Source: Francisella adeliensis (GTDB taxonomy: Bacteria; Pseudomonadota; Gammaproteobacteria; Francisellales; Francisellaceae). From it: DNA of 64,000 bases. Shown here in pieces: positions 44,947 to 55,629 of this stretch. Each line of letters begins with the position of its first letter. Within the stretch, counting starts at the first letter, position 1. Under the pieces are notes generated by a model. That model saw nothing but the letters and a program-made list of their open reading frames with translations, had not been told where the DNA came from and ran no database searches. Where the stretch lies: contig NZ_CP021781.1 in NCBI RefSeq assembly GCF_003290445.1, forward strand, positions 868,001 through 932,000, written 5' to 3'. The position numbers and the translations under genes are program-made.

Positions 44947-45837
44947 TCACTTAACTATTTCAGCTAAAATTCTATGGTAGTTCTTAAACCTCAATAAAGA
45001 AATATTACCAGCTTCAATTTGCTCTACTATTTTACAGCCTTTTGAATTTTCTTCATGGGCACAGTTTCGGTACTGACATTCGCCTTTATACTCTTTAAAA
45101 TCTATAAATCCATCAAAAAGTTCTTCTTTTGTAATATGCCAAAGTCCAAACTCTCGTATTCCAGGAGAATCAATAATATTTGTATCATCATCAATTTCAT
45201 ATAAAGTAGAGGCTGTAGTTGTATGACGTCCTTTTTTTGTGGAGTTTGAAACAGCTTTAGTAGCGGTAATTTTCTCACCAAGAATTGTATTTAAAGTTTC
45301 AGATTTACCGACACCAGATTGACCTAGAAATATAGAAGATTTACCTTTAAGAGCTTCTAAAAGGTTATCAATACCAACGTTTTCCTGAGCTGAAATATAG
45401 TAAATTTCGTAACCAATTTTTTTATAAATATCCATTAAAGACTCAATATATTCTTTATCTGCTGAGGATTGGCTGTCTACTTTATTTACTATAATAATAG
45501 GCTTAATGTCACTATTGTGTAATGCTGCAAGGTATCTATCAATATAATGCTCAACTGGAGCAGGAGAGTGACAAATAATAACAGCTGCTTGATCAATATT
45601 TGCGGCAATATTCTTGTTTTTACGCTGATATAGATTTGGGCGAGATATAAGGTTTCTTCTATCATGAAGAGTTGTAATAACATAAGTTTGATTGTTGTAC
45701 TCTAAATCAACTATATCTCCAACTGTTAGTTCACCCTTAAGATTGCTACGCATTGTGGCATTTATTTTTTCACCATTAGTTAATTTAACGGTTATACTTC
45801 CACCAAAATTTGTGATTATTTTTCCAGTATGTGTCAA
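44947..45837 (-). CDS. rsgA: Ribosome small-subunit-dependent GTPase A
   Basis: Circularly permuted GTPase that helps late 30S maturation. The 296-aa protein starts with an OB fold (GKIITNFGGSITVKLTNGEK). The motifs come in permuted order: G4 IIVNKVD, then G1 FLGQSGVGKSETLNTIL and G3 IDSPGIREFGLWH. The C-terminal zinc knuckle reads CQYRNCAHEENSKGC. Switch residues KGRHTT are present. Confidence 0.94.
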   Translation of the reverse strand: MTHTGKIITNFGGSITVKLTNGEKINATMRSNLKGELTVGDIVDLEYNNQTYVITTLHDRRNLISRPNLYQRKNKNIAANIDQAAVIICHSPAPVEHYIDRYLAALHNSDIKPIIIVNKVDSQSSADKEYIESLMDIYKKIGYEIYYISAQENVGIDNLLEALKGKSSIFLGQSGVGKSETLNTILGEKITATKAVSNSTKKGRHTTTASTLYEIDDDTNIIDSPGIREFGLWHITKEELFDGFIDFKEYKGECQYRNCAHEENSKGCKIVEQIEAGNISLLRFKNYHRILAEIVK

Positions 45838-45939
45838 CGATTATTCTATAAATTGCTTAAGTTGTAGTAAGTATAAACTTATCTGTGTTATTTGTTAAAT
45901 TAAATGCTCAGATGTTTGAATAAAAAGTATATCTTTGCT

Positions 45940-45951
45940 AGTATCGATACT
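45940..45951. promoter_or_regulatory. 12-bp perfect palindrome upstream of the DUF2147 gene
   Basis: AGTATCGATACT is a perfect palindrome 35 nt before the start codon of the first DUF2147 gene, in the region divergent from rsgA. It may be an operator. No regulator is adjacent and no second copy was seen before the paralogue. Confidence 0.25.
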
Positions 45952-45986
45952 GTTGATTGAAAAATTTTCATACAAAAGGAGAATAT

Positions 45987-46688
45987 ATGAAAAAAACTAA
46001 AATTGTTGCTTTACTTGCACTAGCAGGTTTTTCAGGTTCACTTTATGCTGCTGAAGCTACAGAAGCGAGTGCAAATCCGTACGAAGGCTACTGGGTGCAA
46101 TTTGATGAAGATAAAGATGCTGGTCGTGGTAAAGTACAAGGTGTAATTCATACATATTTAGCGACTAATGATACTCATGGTAAAAAAGGTACATTAGAGA
46201 TGAATATAGCAGTTCCTATTATGAAAATTAATTCATCAGGTGAAATGGTTCCAGCAGATATTCGATTCCAAAAGGGTGGTGCTGTTAGTGTAGTTAAAGG
46301 TGAAATAAATGGGTTTAAATACGATTATACTTCCAATAAAACAAACTTTACTCAAGGCCTAGTGTTCTCAGGTAACCTGCAAAAAGTAGGTGCTGGTTAT
46401 GATAAGGGTGGTGTACTTAATCCGAATGATGGTAAAACTTACTCAGCTAATGCAATAATCGCAGATGGTGGAAAAACACTTGATGTAAGAGCTTATTATG
46501 GCTGGTTTGGTAAAGATGCTCATTGGAAGAAAATCACTCCAGAGCAGTATGAAGCAGTTAAAGAGAAGTGTGGTTTAACAGCCGATAATGTATATCCTTA
46601 TCAAGATGAAGATGGAAAGCTTAAAGATAGTAAGTTGTTTAAAGAGTGTTATAACTATGACTTTGGTGTAGCTAATCCAACAGCATAA
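45987..46688 (+). CDS. Exported DUF2147 protein (first of two)
   Basis: ATG 45987 follows AAAGGAG and opens a signal peptide (MKKTKIVALLALAGFSGSLY, cleavage near AAE) on a 233-aa protein. The DUF2147 frame is visible: NPYEGYWVQFDEDKD near the mature N-terminus, GGVLNPNDGKTYSANAII near residue 155, and LDVRAYYGWFGKDAHWKKI. Two cysteines near the C-terminus (EKCGL, FKECYNYD) could form a disulfide. Envelope location is inferred; the function of the family is unknown. Confidence 0.85.
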   Translation: MKKTKIVALLALAGFSGSLYAAEATEASANPYEGYWVQFDEDKDAGRGKVQGVIHTYLATNDTHGKKGTLEMNIAVPIMKINSSGEMVPADIRFQKGGAVSVVKGEINGFKYDYTSNKTNFTQGLVFSGNLQKVGAGYDKGGVLNPNDGKTYSANAIIADGGKTLDVRAYYGWFGKDAHWKKITPEQYEAVKEKCGLTADNVYPYQDEDGKLKDSKLFKECYNYDFGVANPTA

Positions 46689-46785
46689 ATTTAGTTTTTA
46701 TAAACTAATTACTACCTAATAAATTTGTATAACTATAGATTTTCTTTATACTTTATTCTTATAATAAAAATATTTTTTCATTCTT

Positions 46786-47436
46786 ATGTTAAGAAAAATT
46801 CTTTTAGTACTTTTACCTATATGTGCAACTATAAGTTTTGCAGCTGAAAAAGATGCTTTACCAAATGGTTATTGGCTACAAAAGGATAAAGATACTAATA
46901 CAAACACATCAGTAATCCAAGCTTACAATAATAAAGACGGTAATTTAAATGCAAAAATATTTGTACCTCTTTCTAATGTTGATGATAATAAAGTTCATGC
47001 TCCGATGATTTACTGTAAAAATTGCGGTAAAGGTAGTGCTTATGGTAATGATTATGATTATTCAAGTGGTAAGGATAAATACCAAGGTATGGAATTTGTC
47101 TGGAATGCAAAAAACTCTGATGATAACACAAAAGGAACAAAAGGCCCTCTTTACAAAGATGGAGCGGTTTTAAATCCTCATGACGGTAATTATTATCATA
47201 TGAAAGCACAGACTATAGATAGTGGTCAAAGAGTTTATGTAAGAGCTTTTTGGGGATTTTTGGGTAAAGATGAGTATTGGGAAAGAATAACACCTAAAGA
47301 AGCTAAGAAAATCCAAAAGTTATGTGGCCTAACAAAAGATAATGTATATCCATACGAAAATAAAAATGGTGAAGTTGTAAATCAAAAACTTTTTGAAGAA
47401 TGCTCAACAAGAGATTTTGTAAAAAAACCATTATAA
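46786..47436 (+). CDS. Exported DUF2147 protein (second of two)
   Basis: 216-aa paralogue of the preceding gene: signal peptide MLRKILLVLLPICATISFA, then LPNGYWLQKDKDTNTNTS, GAVLNPHDGNYYHMKAQTI and VYVRAFWGFLGKDEYWERI. Its end (LTKDNVYPYENKNGE, FEECSTRDF) repeats the end of the first copy almost motif for motif. It adds a cysteine pair YCKNCGK in the middle that the first copy lacks. It is followed 9 nt later by mutL. Confidence 0.84.
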   Translation: MLRKILLVLLPICATISFAAEKDALPNGYWLQKDKDTNTNTSVIQAYNNKDGNLNAKIFVPLSNVDDNKVHAPMIYCKNCGKGSAYGNDYDYSSGKDKYQGMEFVWNAKNSDDNTKGTKGPLYKDGAVLNPHDGNYYHMKAQTIDSGQRVYVRAFWGFLGKDEYWERITPKEAKKIQKLCGLTKDNVYPYENKNGEVVNQKLFEECSTRDFVKKPL

Positions 47437-47445
47437 CTAATAGGC

Positions 47446-49242
47446 TTGAAAGTGGAAAATACCCGTCAAATAAAAGTTTTATCAGAAAGTTTAGCTAATC
47501 AAATTGCAGCTGGTGAGGTAATAGAACGACCATCTTCAATCATTAAAGAGTTAGTAGAAAACTCTATAGATGCAGAAGCTAGTGATATAACTATCGAGAT
47601 ACAAGAGGGCGGTAAGTCATTTATTCGTATAAGAGATAATGGTAAAGGTATTTCAAAAGATGATTTAGCACTAGCACTAGCACCTCATGCTACAAGTAAG
47701 GTTTATAATCTTGATGAGCTAGAATCTGTAGCTAGTATGGGTTTTCGTGGCGAGGCTTTAGCAAGTATTGGTTCTGTTGCAAAAGTTAAGATAATCTCAA
47801 AACACATAAGTTCAGAAGAGGCTTGGCAGATAAACAACATCTCAAATGAAATTATACCTGCAGCTCATGTAACTGGCACAACAATAGAAGTCGGTGAGCT
47901 TTTTTATAACACTCCTGCACGACGAAAATTCCTGAAAAAGGATAATACCGAGTTTTTACATATATTTGAATTACTTAAAAAGTATATGCTTTGCTACTTT
48001 AATGTCGCATTTAAGGTTATTCATAACGGTAAGGAAATCAAAGGCCTATTTGCTGCAAATGAAGCTGAGCTAAAATACAATCGTGTACTTGATTTATATA
48101 GTCGTGAGTTTATTGAAAATGCTATTTATATAGATGAAAATGTCGGCGATGCTCACTTGTGGGGTTGGGTTGCAAGCCCTAGGTACAATCGTGCTAGAGC
48201 AGATATGCAGAGTTTTTATATAAATGGTCGTATCATCAAGGATAAGATCGTTAATCATGCTATAAAAAGTGCCTATAAAGATGTAATGTATGGTAATCGT
48301 TTTCCTGCATTTTTGTTATACTTAGATATGGATCATCGAGAGGTTGATGTAAATGTCCATCCTGCAAAAAGTGAAGTTCGCTTTCGCAATCAACGCTTTA
48401 TTTATGATTTTCTATATAGTAAGGTCAAAAAAACTATAACTACAAGTGCAGATGTACAAGCTGATGATAAGTACTCTCAACCTGTAGAAGATATTCATCA
48501 AGCAAATAACAATCCGCTTAATATCGGCAATATGAACCTTGATATAGAGATTAAAGCCGAAGATTTTGAAAGTAAGAGCGAGTTGAGTTTTTCAAATACA
48601 GCTAATACCACAGAGTTTAAGCAACCAACAAATACAGAAGATAAAACACAACAAACTAGTGGTTTAGGGCAAGCAATTTGTCAGATTCATGGAATATATA
48701 TACTTTCTCAAATTGAGGGTGGTGTAGTGCTAGTAGATATGCACGCCGCTCATGAACGAATACTTTATGAAGAAATGAAAGAAACTTGGCACTCAGATGC
48801 TCAAAAGTTTAAGCAAAATCTTCTTATGCCTATGACTTGTCAGTTAGCCGTAAATCAAGTTGCTACTATAGATGAAAACCTAGAAGTTTTTGAAAAGCTT
48901 GGGTTTGAAATCTCAATAGTTGCTGATGATGCCATACTTGTTCGCTCAACGCCAAATTATGTAAAAGATAAAGATATAAAAGATCTTATCTCAAATGTAG
49001 CTACAGAGCTTAGTACTTCTGGTAAGACTAAAAGCGTAGAGTTTTATCTAAACCACATATTAGCTACAGTGTCTTGTCATGCAGCAGTTCGAGCTAATGA
49101 TAAACTCACACTACCAGAGATGAATCATTTATTAAGACAAATGGAAACAGTTGAAAACTCAGGGCAATGTAATCATGGTCGACCAACTTGGGTGAGATTG
49201 TCTAATTCTCAGTTGGATAATTTCTTTTTGCGGGGTAGGTAA
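47446..49242 (+). CDS. mutL: DNA mismatch repair protein MutL with endonuclease motifs
   Basis: MutL couples mismatch recognition by MutS to strand incision. The GHKL ATPase domain shows ELVENSIDAEASDITIEI, IRDNGKGI and ASMGFRGEALASIGSV. The C-terminal domain carries endonuclease-type motifs: DMHAAHERILYE near residues 431-442 (the DQHAx2Ex4E metal site with Gln to Met), SCHAAVRA, QCNHGRPTWVRL near 576, and FFLRGR. This suggests a nicking MutL independent of MutH. The start is TTG 47446 or GTG 47452. The length is 598 aa. Confidence 0.95.
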   Translation: MKVENTRQIKVLSESLANQIAAGEVIERPSSIIKELVENSIDAEASDITIEIQEGGKSFIRIRDNGKGISKDDLALALAPHATSKVYNLDELESVASMGFRGEALASIGSVAKVKIISKHISSEEAWQINNISNEIIPAAHVTGTTIEVGELFYNTPARRKFLKKDNTEFLHIFELLKKYMLCYFNVAFKVIHNGKEIKGLFAANEAELKYNRVLDLYSREFIENAIYIDENVGDAHLWGWVASPRYNRARADMQSFYINGRIIKDKIVNHAIKSAYKDVMYGNRFPAFLLYLDMDHREVDVNVHPAKSEVRFRNQRFIYDFLYSKVKKTITTSADVQADDKYSQPVEDIHQANNNPLNIGNMNLDIEIKAEDFESKSELSFSNTANTTEFKQPTNTEDKTQQTSGLGQAICQIHGIYILSQIEGGVVLVDMHAAHERILYEEMKETWHSDAQKFKQNLLMPMTCQLAVNQVATIDENLEVFEKLGFEISIVADDAILVRSTPNYVKDKDIKDLISNVATELSTSGKTKSVEFYLNHILATVSCHAAVRANDKLTLPEMNHLLRQMETVENSGQCNHGRPTWVRLSNSQLDNFFLRGR

Positions 49243-50465
49243 TGAAAAATTATGATATATACTTTGAAGATCAACAGATAATTTTATCTTATACTATTGC
49301 ATCATATCCAGTAAAAAATGACTGGATTAGTGATAAAAATGATAATGAAGGTTTTTGTTTATTGAAAACTTTTGGTTTAGAAAAAATAAATATATTGAAA
49401 AAAGAAGACGATACCTATTTTTTTGTTATCTCAAATAAAATTAATAATGATGGCTATTTCATTATTGATAAAAAAATATTAGGTTTAAAATTTGATTTGT
49501 TAATCCATGAAAGTTTAGAGTGTTTAGACCTAAAATTATTTGTTTCAAAATTAACTCATTTTCCTGAAGTTTCTATCTTCAATAAGATAGATGACTTAAT
49601 TAATGAACAAATTATTATTGGAGGTAATCATAAATCTAGTATCTCGCAGGACACTATAGAATTTATAATAAATACCCTACCAACAAATACAGAGGTATCG
49701 CATTATTTTAATTCTAGAATATCTAATGTAGTTAATGAATATTTTGATACAACTATCGATTATCAATATAAGCTAGAACGATATGTTAAAAATCGACTAA
49801 AATATATTCCAAAGTCTCATATCGAAACAAATGAAATAAATAAATTAGAATTAAATAAATTTATTTATATTGGAGACATATTAGAGACTGAATTAGATAA
49901 AAATGAATATAATGAAAATCAATGGCAAAATTTTATTGCAAAAATAATAAGATATATCTATCCGAAATATATAGAGGTCTTTGAGACTATTCATGTGAAA
50001 AGTGACTTCAGAATGGATAACAAAAAAGAGATAGATATTATGATGTTAGATGTGAACGGCAACATAGATATAATAGAGGTGAAACAACCATTTAATAATA
50101 ATTATTTGTTCTGCAAACAAACATATAGAGGAAACTATACTCCCACAAAAGCATTTAGTGGTACTATAATGCAGACAGAGAAATATCTTAGGTACTTAAC
50201 TAGACTTGGAGAGAAAGGCGAAAAAAATCTAAAAAATAGTTTAGTTAAAAAAAATAATGGTATAAAAAGTGAGAGCTTAGAAAAATTGAAAATAACAAAC
50301 CCAACCGGTATGATTATTGCAGGAAGAAGTAATGATTTTAATGAAGCTCAACTTTTAGATTTTGAAATAATAAAAAGGAAATATAAAAATGTTGTTGATA
50401 TAATGTCTTATGATGACCTTCTTAATCGAATTAATAGTATAATTGATTCATTGAAGGATGAATGA
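49242..50465 (+). CDS. Shedu-type antiphage nuclease (DUF4263, SduA)
   Basis: 407-aa protein with a divergent N-terminal half (1-220) and a C-terminal PD-(D/E)XK domain. Landmarks are YNENQWQNFIAKIIRYIYPK, KEIDIMMLDVNGNIDIIEVK near residues 262-285 (D then ExK, metal site), RGNYTPTKAFSGTIMQTEKY, and NPTGMIIAGRSNDF. These match the DUF4263 domain of Shedu, a one-gene phage defence. ATG 49242 overlaps the mutL stop by one base, so it sits in an operon with a repair gene. The family call is by motif; the trigger domain is unrecognised. Confidence 0.8.
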   Translation: MKNYDIYFEDQQIILSYTIASYPVKNDWISDKNDNEGFCLLKTFGLEKINILKKEDDTYFFVISNKINNDGYFIIDKKILGLKFDLLIHESLECLDLKLFVSKLTHFPEVSIFNKIDDLINEQIIIGGNHKSSISQDTIEFIINTLPTNTEVSHYFNSRISNVVNEYFDTTIDYQYKLERYVKNRLKYIPKSHIETNEINKLELNKFIYIGDILETELDKNEYNENQWQNFIAKIIRYIYPKYIEVFETIHVKSDFRMDNKKEIDIMMLDVNGNIDIIEVKQPFNNNYLFCKQTYRGNYTPTKAFSGTIMQTEKYLRYLTRLGEKGEKNLKNSLVKKNNGIKSESLEKLKITNPTGMIIAGRSNDFNEAQLLDFEIIKRKYKNVVDIMSYDDLLNRINSIIDSLKDE

Positions 50466-50608
50466 TTGTAAATTACAAGACGATATATTCAATACAAAAG
50501 TTCATTGAATACATTCGACAAGCTCAATATGTCATAGATGACTTTTTGAATCCAATAAAAACAAGGCTTACGATAGGCACAGCCAACTTATTTGTGGATA
50601 TAATATAG
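50462..50608 (+). CDS. Possible 48-aa small protein coupled to the Shedu gene
   Basis: ATG 50462 forms an ATGA overlap with the Shedu stop and has GAAGGA upstream, a classic coupled start. The product begins MIVNYKTIYSIQKFIEYIRQ, continues with a short amphipathic helix-like stretch and ends LFVDII before TAG. I recognise no family, and the rest of the 290-nt gap holds no gene I can support. It may be a small accessory protein or the stump of a decayed gene. Confidence 0.35.
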   Translation: MIVNYKTIYSIQKFIEYIRQAQYVIDDFLNPIKTRLTIGTANLFVDII

Positions 50609-50759
50609 CTTCTGAAAATTATGGTGAAAAAAACTGCAGTGAAAAATGAAAGCAATGCTATCATACTCAAAGCAGTTCAAGTCAAATGAATAATAAAATT
50701 AGTCAATTAGTTATATAGTTTCAAATAGTCTATATTTCAATTATTTGGTAAGTGAAAAT

Positions 50760-51983
50760 ATGAAAAGTTATTTTAAAGCAAGAAGTGAATTATTTACAAA
50801 CAAATCTTTTAGCTATGCTTGTGCAATGTCATTCTTTAATGCTGTCGTTGTTGGTGTTGCATATGTATCTATTAGCTGGCATCTATTATCTATAAAAAAT
50901 AACATAGAAGTAATAATTATCTTCATGCTTACTTGGTGGACTTCAGGTGTTTTATTGTCTCCTATTACAGGGTACTTTGCAGATCTTGTTTCAAGAAGGC
51001 TGATAATAATACTGGTTAATGTATTTAAGGTTATATTATTGTTAGTGTTTATATTGTTTGTAAGTATGAACTCCTTAACATCAATATATTTATTTACAGG
51101 TTTATGGGGCATTATATTGGCTTTTTTTATGCCTGCTATGATGATAATGTCTAGAGAATTATTTCCAAATGACAATGTTTTACTATACGCAAATAGTACT
51201 ATGGATGGGTTATTTGAATTTGGGATGATCTTTGGGATGTCTTTGGGAGGCGTTTTAATTGCTTGCTTTGATATGCATCAAATTATGATTGTAATGTTAG
51301 TTTGTAGTGTCTTAGCGATGTTTTGTAGTTTCAAAATTAGAGCTGGTAGGTATATAGAAAATAACCAAGGCGGTTTTTTAAAGAATTGGCAGGAAGTAAT
51401 AAGTTATCTTAATCAAAATACAGCATTATATTGGTGTTATTTAGCTCAGATAGGAATGACTTGTTTATATATGATAGCTCCGATATTTATATCTCCTTAT
51501 GCAAAAAATATATTAGGAGCATCATCATTAGAGTTTGGAATGATTGAAGTTGCTTTTTCTATTGGTTTTATTATTGGAAATATTTTATTGCCATATATGA
51601 TAGAGAGGTTTTCTACAAAGCTAACTTTAGTTCTTTCAATAAGTATATCTGCTATCGCATATTTGCTTTTAGCATTAAATGAAAGTATATCTATGGCTAT
51701 TTCATACTATCTGATAGCAGGCATATTTATATCATCATGGGTTATAATCGTTACATTAGCTCAAAAAAATACGCCTATAAATTTACAAGGTAAAATCCAA
51801 GGTATTGCGTATGGTTTATCTGGGTTGGTGGTAATGCTTGTATATGTTTTGTTTTTTATAATTGACTATATTTGTCCTTTACCGAGTAACAGATGGTTCT
51901 ATATTTTGGCTATATTAGCATTATGTACATTATGGCCAGCATTTAAAGGTATAAGTAGTTTAGAAAGAAGTAATAAGGTATAA
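50760..51983 (+). CDS. MFS transporter
   Basis: 407-aa major facilitator with about 12 hydrophobic segments, starting MKSYFKARSELFTNKSFS at ATG 50760; an upstream TTG at 50745 is less likely. GYFADLVSRRLIIILVNVFK is the family loop 2-3 motif (G-x-x-x-D-x-x-x-R-R). It resembles the MefA-like drug/multidrug efflux group. The substrate is unknown. It converges with the adenine deaminase gene 22 nt away. Confidence 0.83.
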   Translation: MKSYFKARSELFTNKSFSYACAMSFFNAVVVGVAYVSISWHLLSIKNNIEVIIIFMLTWWTSGVLLSPITGYFADLVSRRLIIILVNVFKVILLLVFILFVSMNSLTSIYLFTGLWGIILAFFMPAMMIMSRELFPNDNVLLYANSTMDGLFEFGMIFGMSLGGVLIACFDMHQIMIVMLVCSVLAMFCSFKIRAGRYIENNQGGFLKNWQEVISYLNQNTALYWCYLAQIGMTCLYMIAPIFISPYAKNILGASSLEFGMIEVAFSIGFIIGNILLPYMIERFSTKLTLVLSISISAIAYLLLALNESISMAISYYLIAGIFISSWVIIVTLAQKNTPINLQGKIQGIAYGLSGLVVMLVYVLFFIIDYICPLPSNRWFYILAILALCTLWPAFKGISSLERSNKV

Positions 51984-52005
51984 GTTAAAAGATAGACTGT
52001 ATTCT

Positions 52006-52959
52006 TTATTTTATAAACCTTGCATCTAAACTATTTTGGATTAGTTTATTTATATCATTATTAGTTAGATTCAGACTTGAGGCTAATTGCTTATAATTCT
52101 CATTAAGATAACCACCAAAATAAGCAGGATCATCCGAGTTTATAGTAACTTTTACACCCATATCTAATAAAAGCTTAGCAGGATAATCTTTTAAATCAGG
52201 GGTCACTTTTAATGATTTATTTGATAATGGACACATTGTCAGAGCTATATCATCTTTGATTATTCTTTGTATTAACTCTTTATCAGTAATTATCGCATTA
52301 CCATGGTCTATTCGGTCAACTCCTAATATATCGAGAGCTTGCCAAACATATTCAGCGGGTCCTTCTTCACCAGCATGAGCCACTAAAAACAAGTCTTCCT
52401 TTCTAGCTAAATTAAAAAGGTTTTTAAACTTAGTTGGAGGATTGCCAAGCTCAGAACTATCTAGGCCTATACCTATAAACAATTCACGATAATTCATAAC
52501 CTGCTCAAAGCATTCTAAAGCACTTTTTTCTGATAAATGTCTAAGAAAGCAAACAATCAAACTAGCTTTAATTCCAAAGTCTATTTCAGCTTGTTGTATA
52601 GCCTTATTTATACCCATAAATACATTTTGTAGATTAATTTTTCTTTCTAGATGTGCTTGAGGGTCAAAAAACATTTCTGTATGAGTGATATTTTCATCGG
52701 CTGCTTTTTGAAGATAAGCATAAGTTAAATCATAAAAGTCTCGTTCGGTAATTAATACAGACATACCTTGATAATAAAGATCTAGAAATTGTTGTAAATT
52801 ATTAAAACTATATGCTTTTTTTATTTCTTCTATAGTTTTGTATTTTAGTGGGATGTTATTCCTTTTTGCTAATTTAAACATCATTTTGGGTTCTAGACTA
52901 CCCTCTATATGCATGTGTAACTCTGCTTTTGGTTTAGCTAATAATTTTTGATCAAACAT
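52006..52959 (-). CDS. Adenine deaminase (ADE type of adenosine deaminase family)
   Basis: Zinc hydrolase that turns adenine into hypoxanthine for purine salvage. The 317-aa protein shows PKAELHMHIEGSLEPKMMFK (zinc His pair), NLQQFLDLYYQGMSVL, VAHAGEEGPAEYVWQALDIL, RIDHGNAI and VTINSDDPAYFGGYL with the last zinc Asp. HIEGSLEP, and the FNNLQ.FLDLYY stretch in particular, follow the bacterial adenine deaminase subgroup rather than classic adenosine deaminase. The substrate remains an inference. Confidence 0.86.
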   Translation of the reverse strand: MFDQKLLAKPKAELHMHIEGSLEPKMMFKLAKRNNIPLKYKTIEEIKKAYSFNNLQQFLDLYYQGMSVLITERDFYDLTYAYLQKAADENITHTEMFFDPQAHLERKINLQNVFMGINKAIQQAEIDFGIKASLIVCFLRHLSEKSALECFEQVMNYRELFIGIGLDSSELGNPPTKFKNLFNLARKEDLFLVAHAGEEGPAEYVWQALDILGVDRIDHGNAIITDKELIQRIIKDDIALTMCPLSNKSLKVTPDLKDYPAKLLLDMGVKVTINSDDPAYFGGYLNENYKQLASSLNLTNNDINKLIQNSLDARFIK

Positions 52960-53099
52960 TATTTATGAGTTTTTAAATAAAATATGCCCCTAAATATAGC
53001 ATATAAAGTTATGTTTTCTCAACTTGTATCTTACGCTTATTTTTTTATCTAAAGATTTATGGTAAAGTCACAGATAAAGAACTTCATATAAAGTAGATT

Positions 53100-54453
<1,354 letters not shown>

Positions 54454-54573
54454 TTAAATGTTTTAATATAATAAGTATTGTTAGAATTATAGCATCTTTG
54501 CTATAGTTTTCGAGCTTAGCTATAATTACATATCATCTAAAGCAGTTGTGCTTGCTTATCGGAGTAAAAAATC

Positions 54574-55617
54574 ATGAAAATACCAGCTTATATAGTTCTT
54601 AGGGGGTTGACTCTAATATTGATTGCTATTGGATTGGGTTTGGTGTCTCTTTCTATCTTAATACAAACATCAGAAAATAGCCTATTACAATATAGAGCAC
54701 TCTCGTTTGGGATTGGGATAATACTCTTACTAATCGCGTTTATTGGACCCATTAGAGTTGTATTTCATGGGGCTCAAATACCTGTTGAAATAAAAAGAAC
54801 AATAGCTATACAAGCATTTGCGTTACCTATCTCGGGTATTGCTTTTATTATCGCAGCTATTATAGATACGAGTAATTATGTGGCATTTGCTTATATAGTG
54901 ATTGCAGGTTGTGCTATTTATTCAGCTATATTTGGATTCTACGTATTAAGCAAAACATTGCCAAATACATTTTATATTAGTGAAATGCTGAGTATATTAA
55001 AATCTACAGGCATCACAGGTAACAAAAAAAATAGCCAAGCAGACCAAGCTTTTCAACGCTGGACAAATGGAGGAAGTGAGGGGCTAGCTATTGGTAAACA
55101 AGCTGTTGATGGTACAGTAGTTAAATTAGATGGTACAGAAGTACTTCTGTCTTCTTTTTTGTCAGATAAACCACTAGTACTAAATTTTGCATCATATAGT
55201 TGCCCACATTATAGAAAACGAATAGCTGAACTTCAAGAGTTAATGAAAAATTGGAAACCTTTGGGTGTTGAGTTTTTAACTATTTATACCGCTGAAGCAC
55301 ATGCTGAAAATGGCTGGAAACTTGTTGATCAATATATCAATGATTCAGAATATACTGCAGAAGTAGACTTTTGTTTTCCCTATGCAAAAAGTATAGAAGA
55401 TCGTAAGAAAATGGCAGAATGGCTGATTAGTAAAAAGAATCTTGAAATGCCTGTTGTGTTAGATACTATTGATGATAACTTATTAAAAGCTTACAATTCG
55501 TGGCCAATTAGGCTGTATGTTATTAATGATGGGAAGATAGCTTTTTGCGGTGATCAAGGACCTTTTGGCTATAATCCTTCTAGCTTAAACCCGACATTAG
55601 AAAAATTAATGAAATAA
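54574..55617 (+). CDS. Membrane-anchored deiodinase-like thioredoxin-fold protein
   Basis: 347-aa protein with four hydrophobic helices in residues 5-135 and a soluble thioredoxin-like domain from about 165. That domain matches the iodothyronine deiodinase family: PLVLNFASYSCPHYRKRIAE (active-site Cys210 in the place of Sec), VEFLTIYTAEAHAENGWKL near 230-250 and WPIRLYVINDGKIAFCGDQG near the end. The codon is TGC, not TGA, so no selenocysteine is implied. It is probably an envelope peroxidase or reductase; iodothyronine chemistry is not implied. Confidence 0.78.
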   Translation: MKIPAYIVLRGLTLILIAIGLGLVSLSILIQTSENSLLQYRALSFGIGIILLLIAFIGPIRVVFHGAQIPVEIKRTIAIQAFALPISGIAFIIAAIIDTSNYVAFAYIVIAGCAIYSAIFGFYVLSKTLPNTFYISEMLSILKSTGITGNKKNSQADQAFQRWTNGGSEGLAIGKQAVDGTVVKLDGTEVLLSSFLSDKPLVLNFASYSCPHYRKRIAELQELMKNWKPLGVEFLTIYTAEAHAENGWKLVDQYINDSEYTAEVDFCFPYAKSIEDRKKMAEWLISKKNLEMPVVLDTIDDNLLKAYNSWPIRLYVINDGKIAFCGDQGPFGYNPSSLNPTLEKLMK

Positions 55618-55629
55618 TATCTATTTTAT

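Noticed and set aside
55201-55203. Selenocysteine in the deiodinase-like protein
   Set aside because: The codon is TGC (Cys), not TGA, so no selenocysteine is needed.
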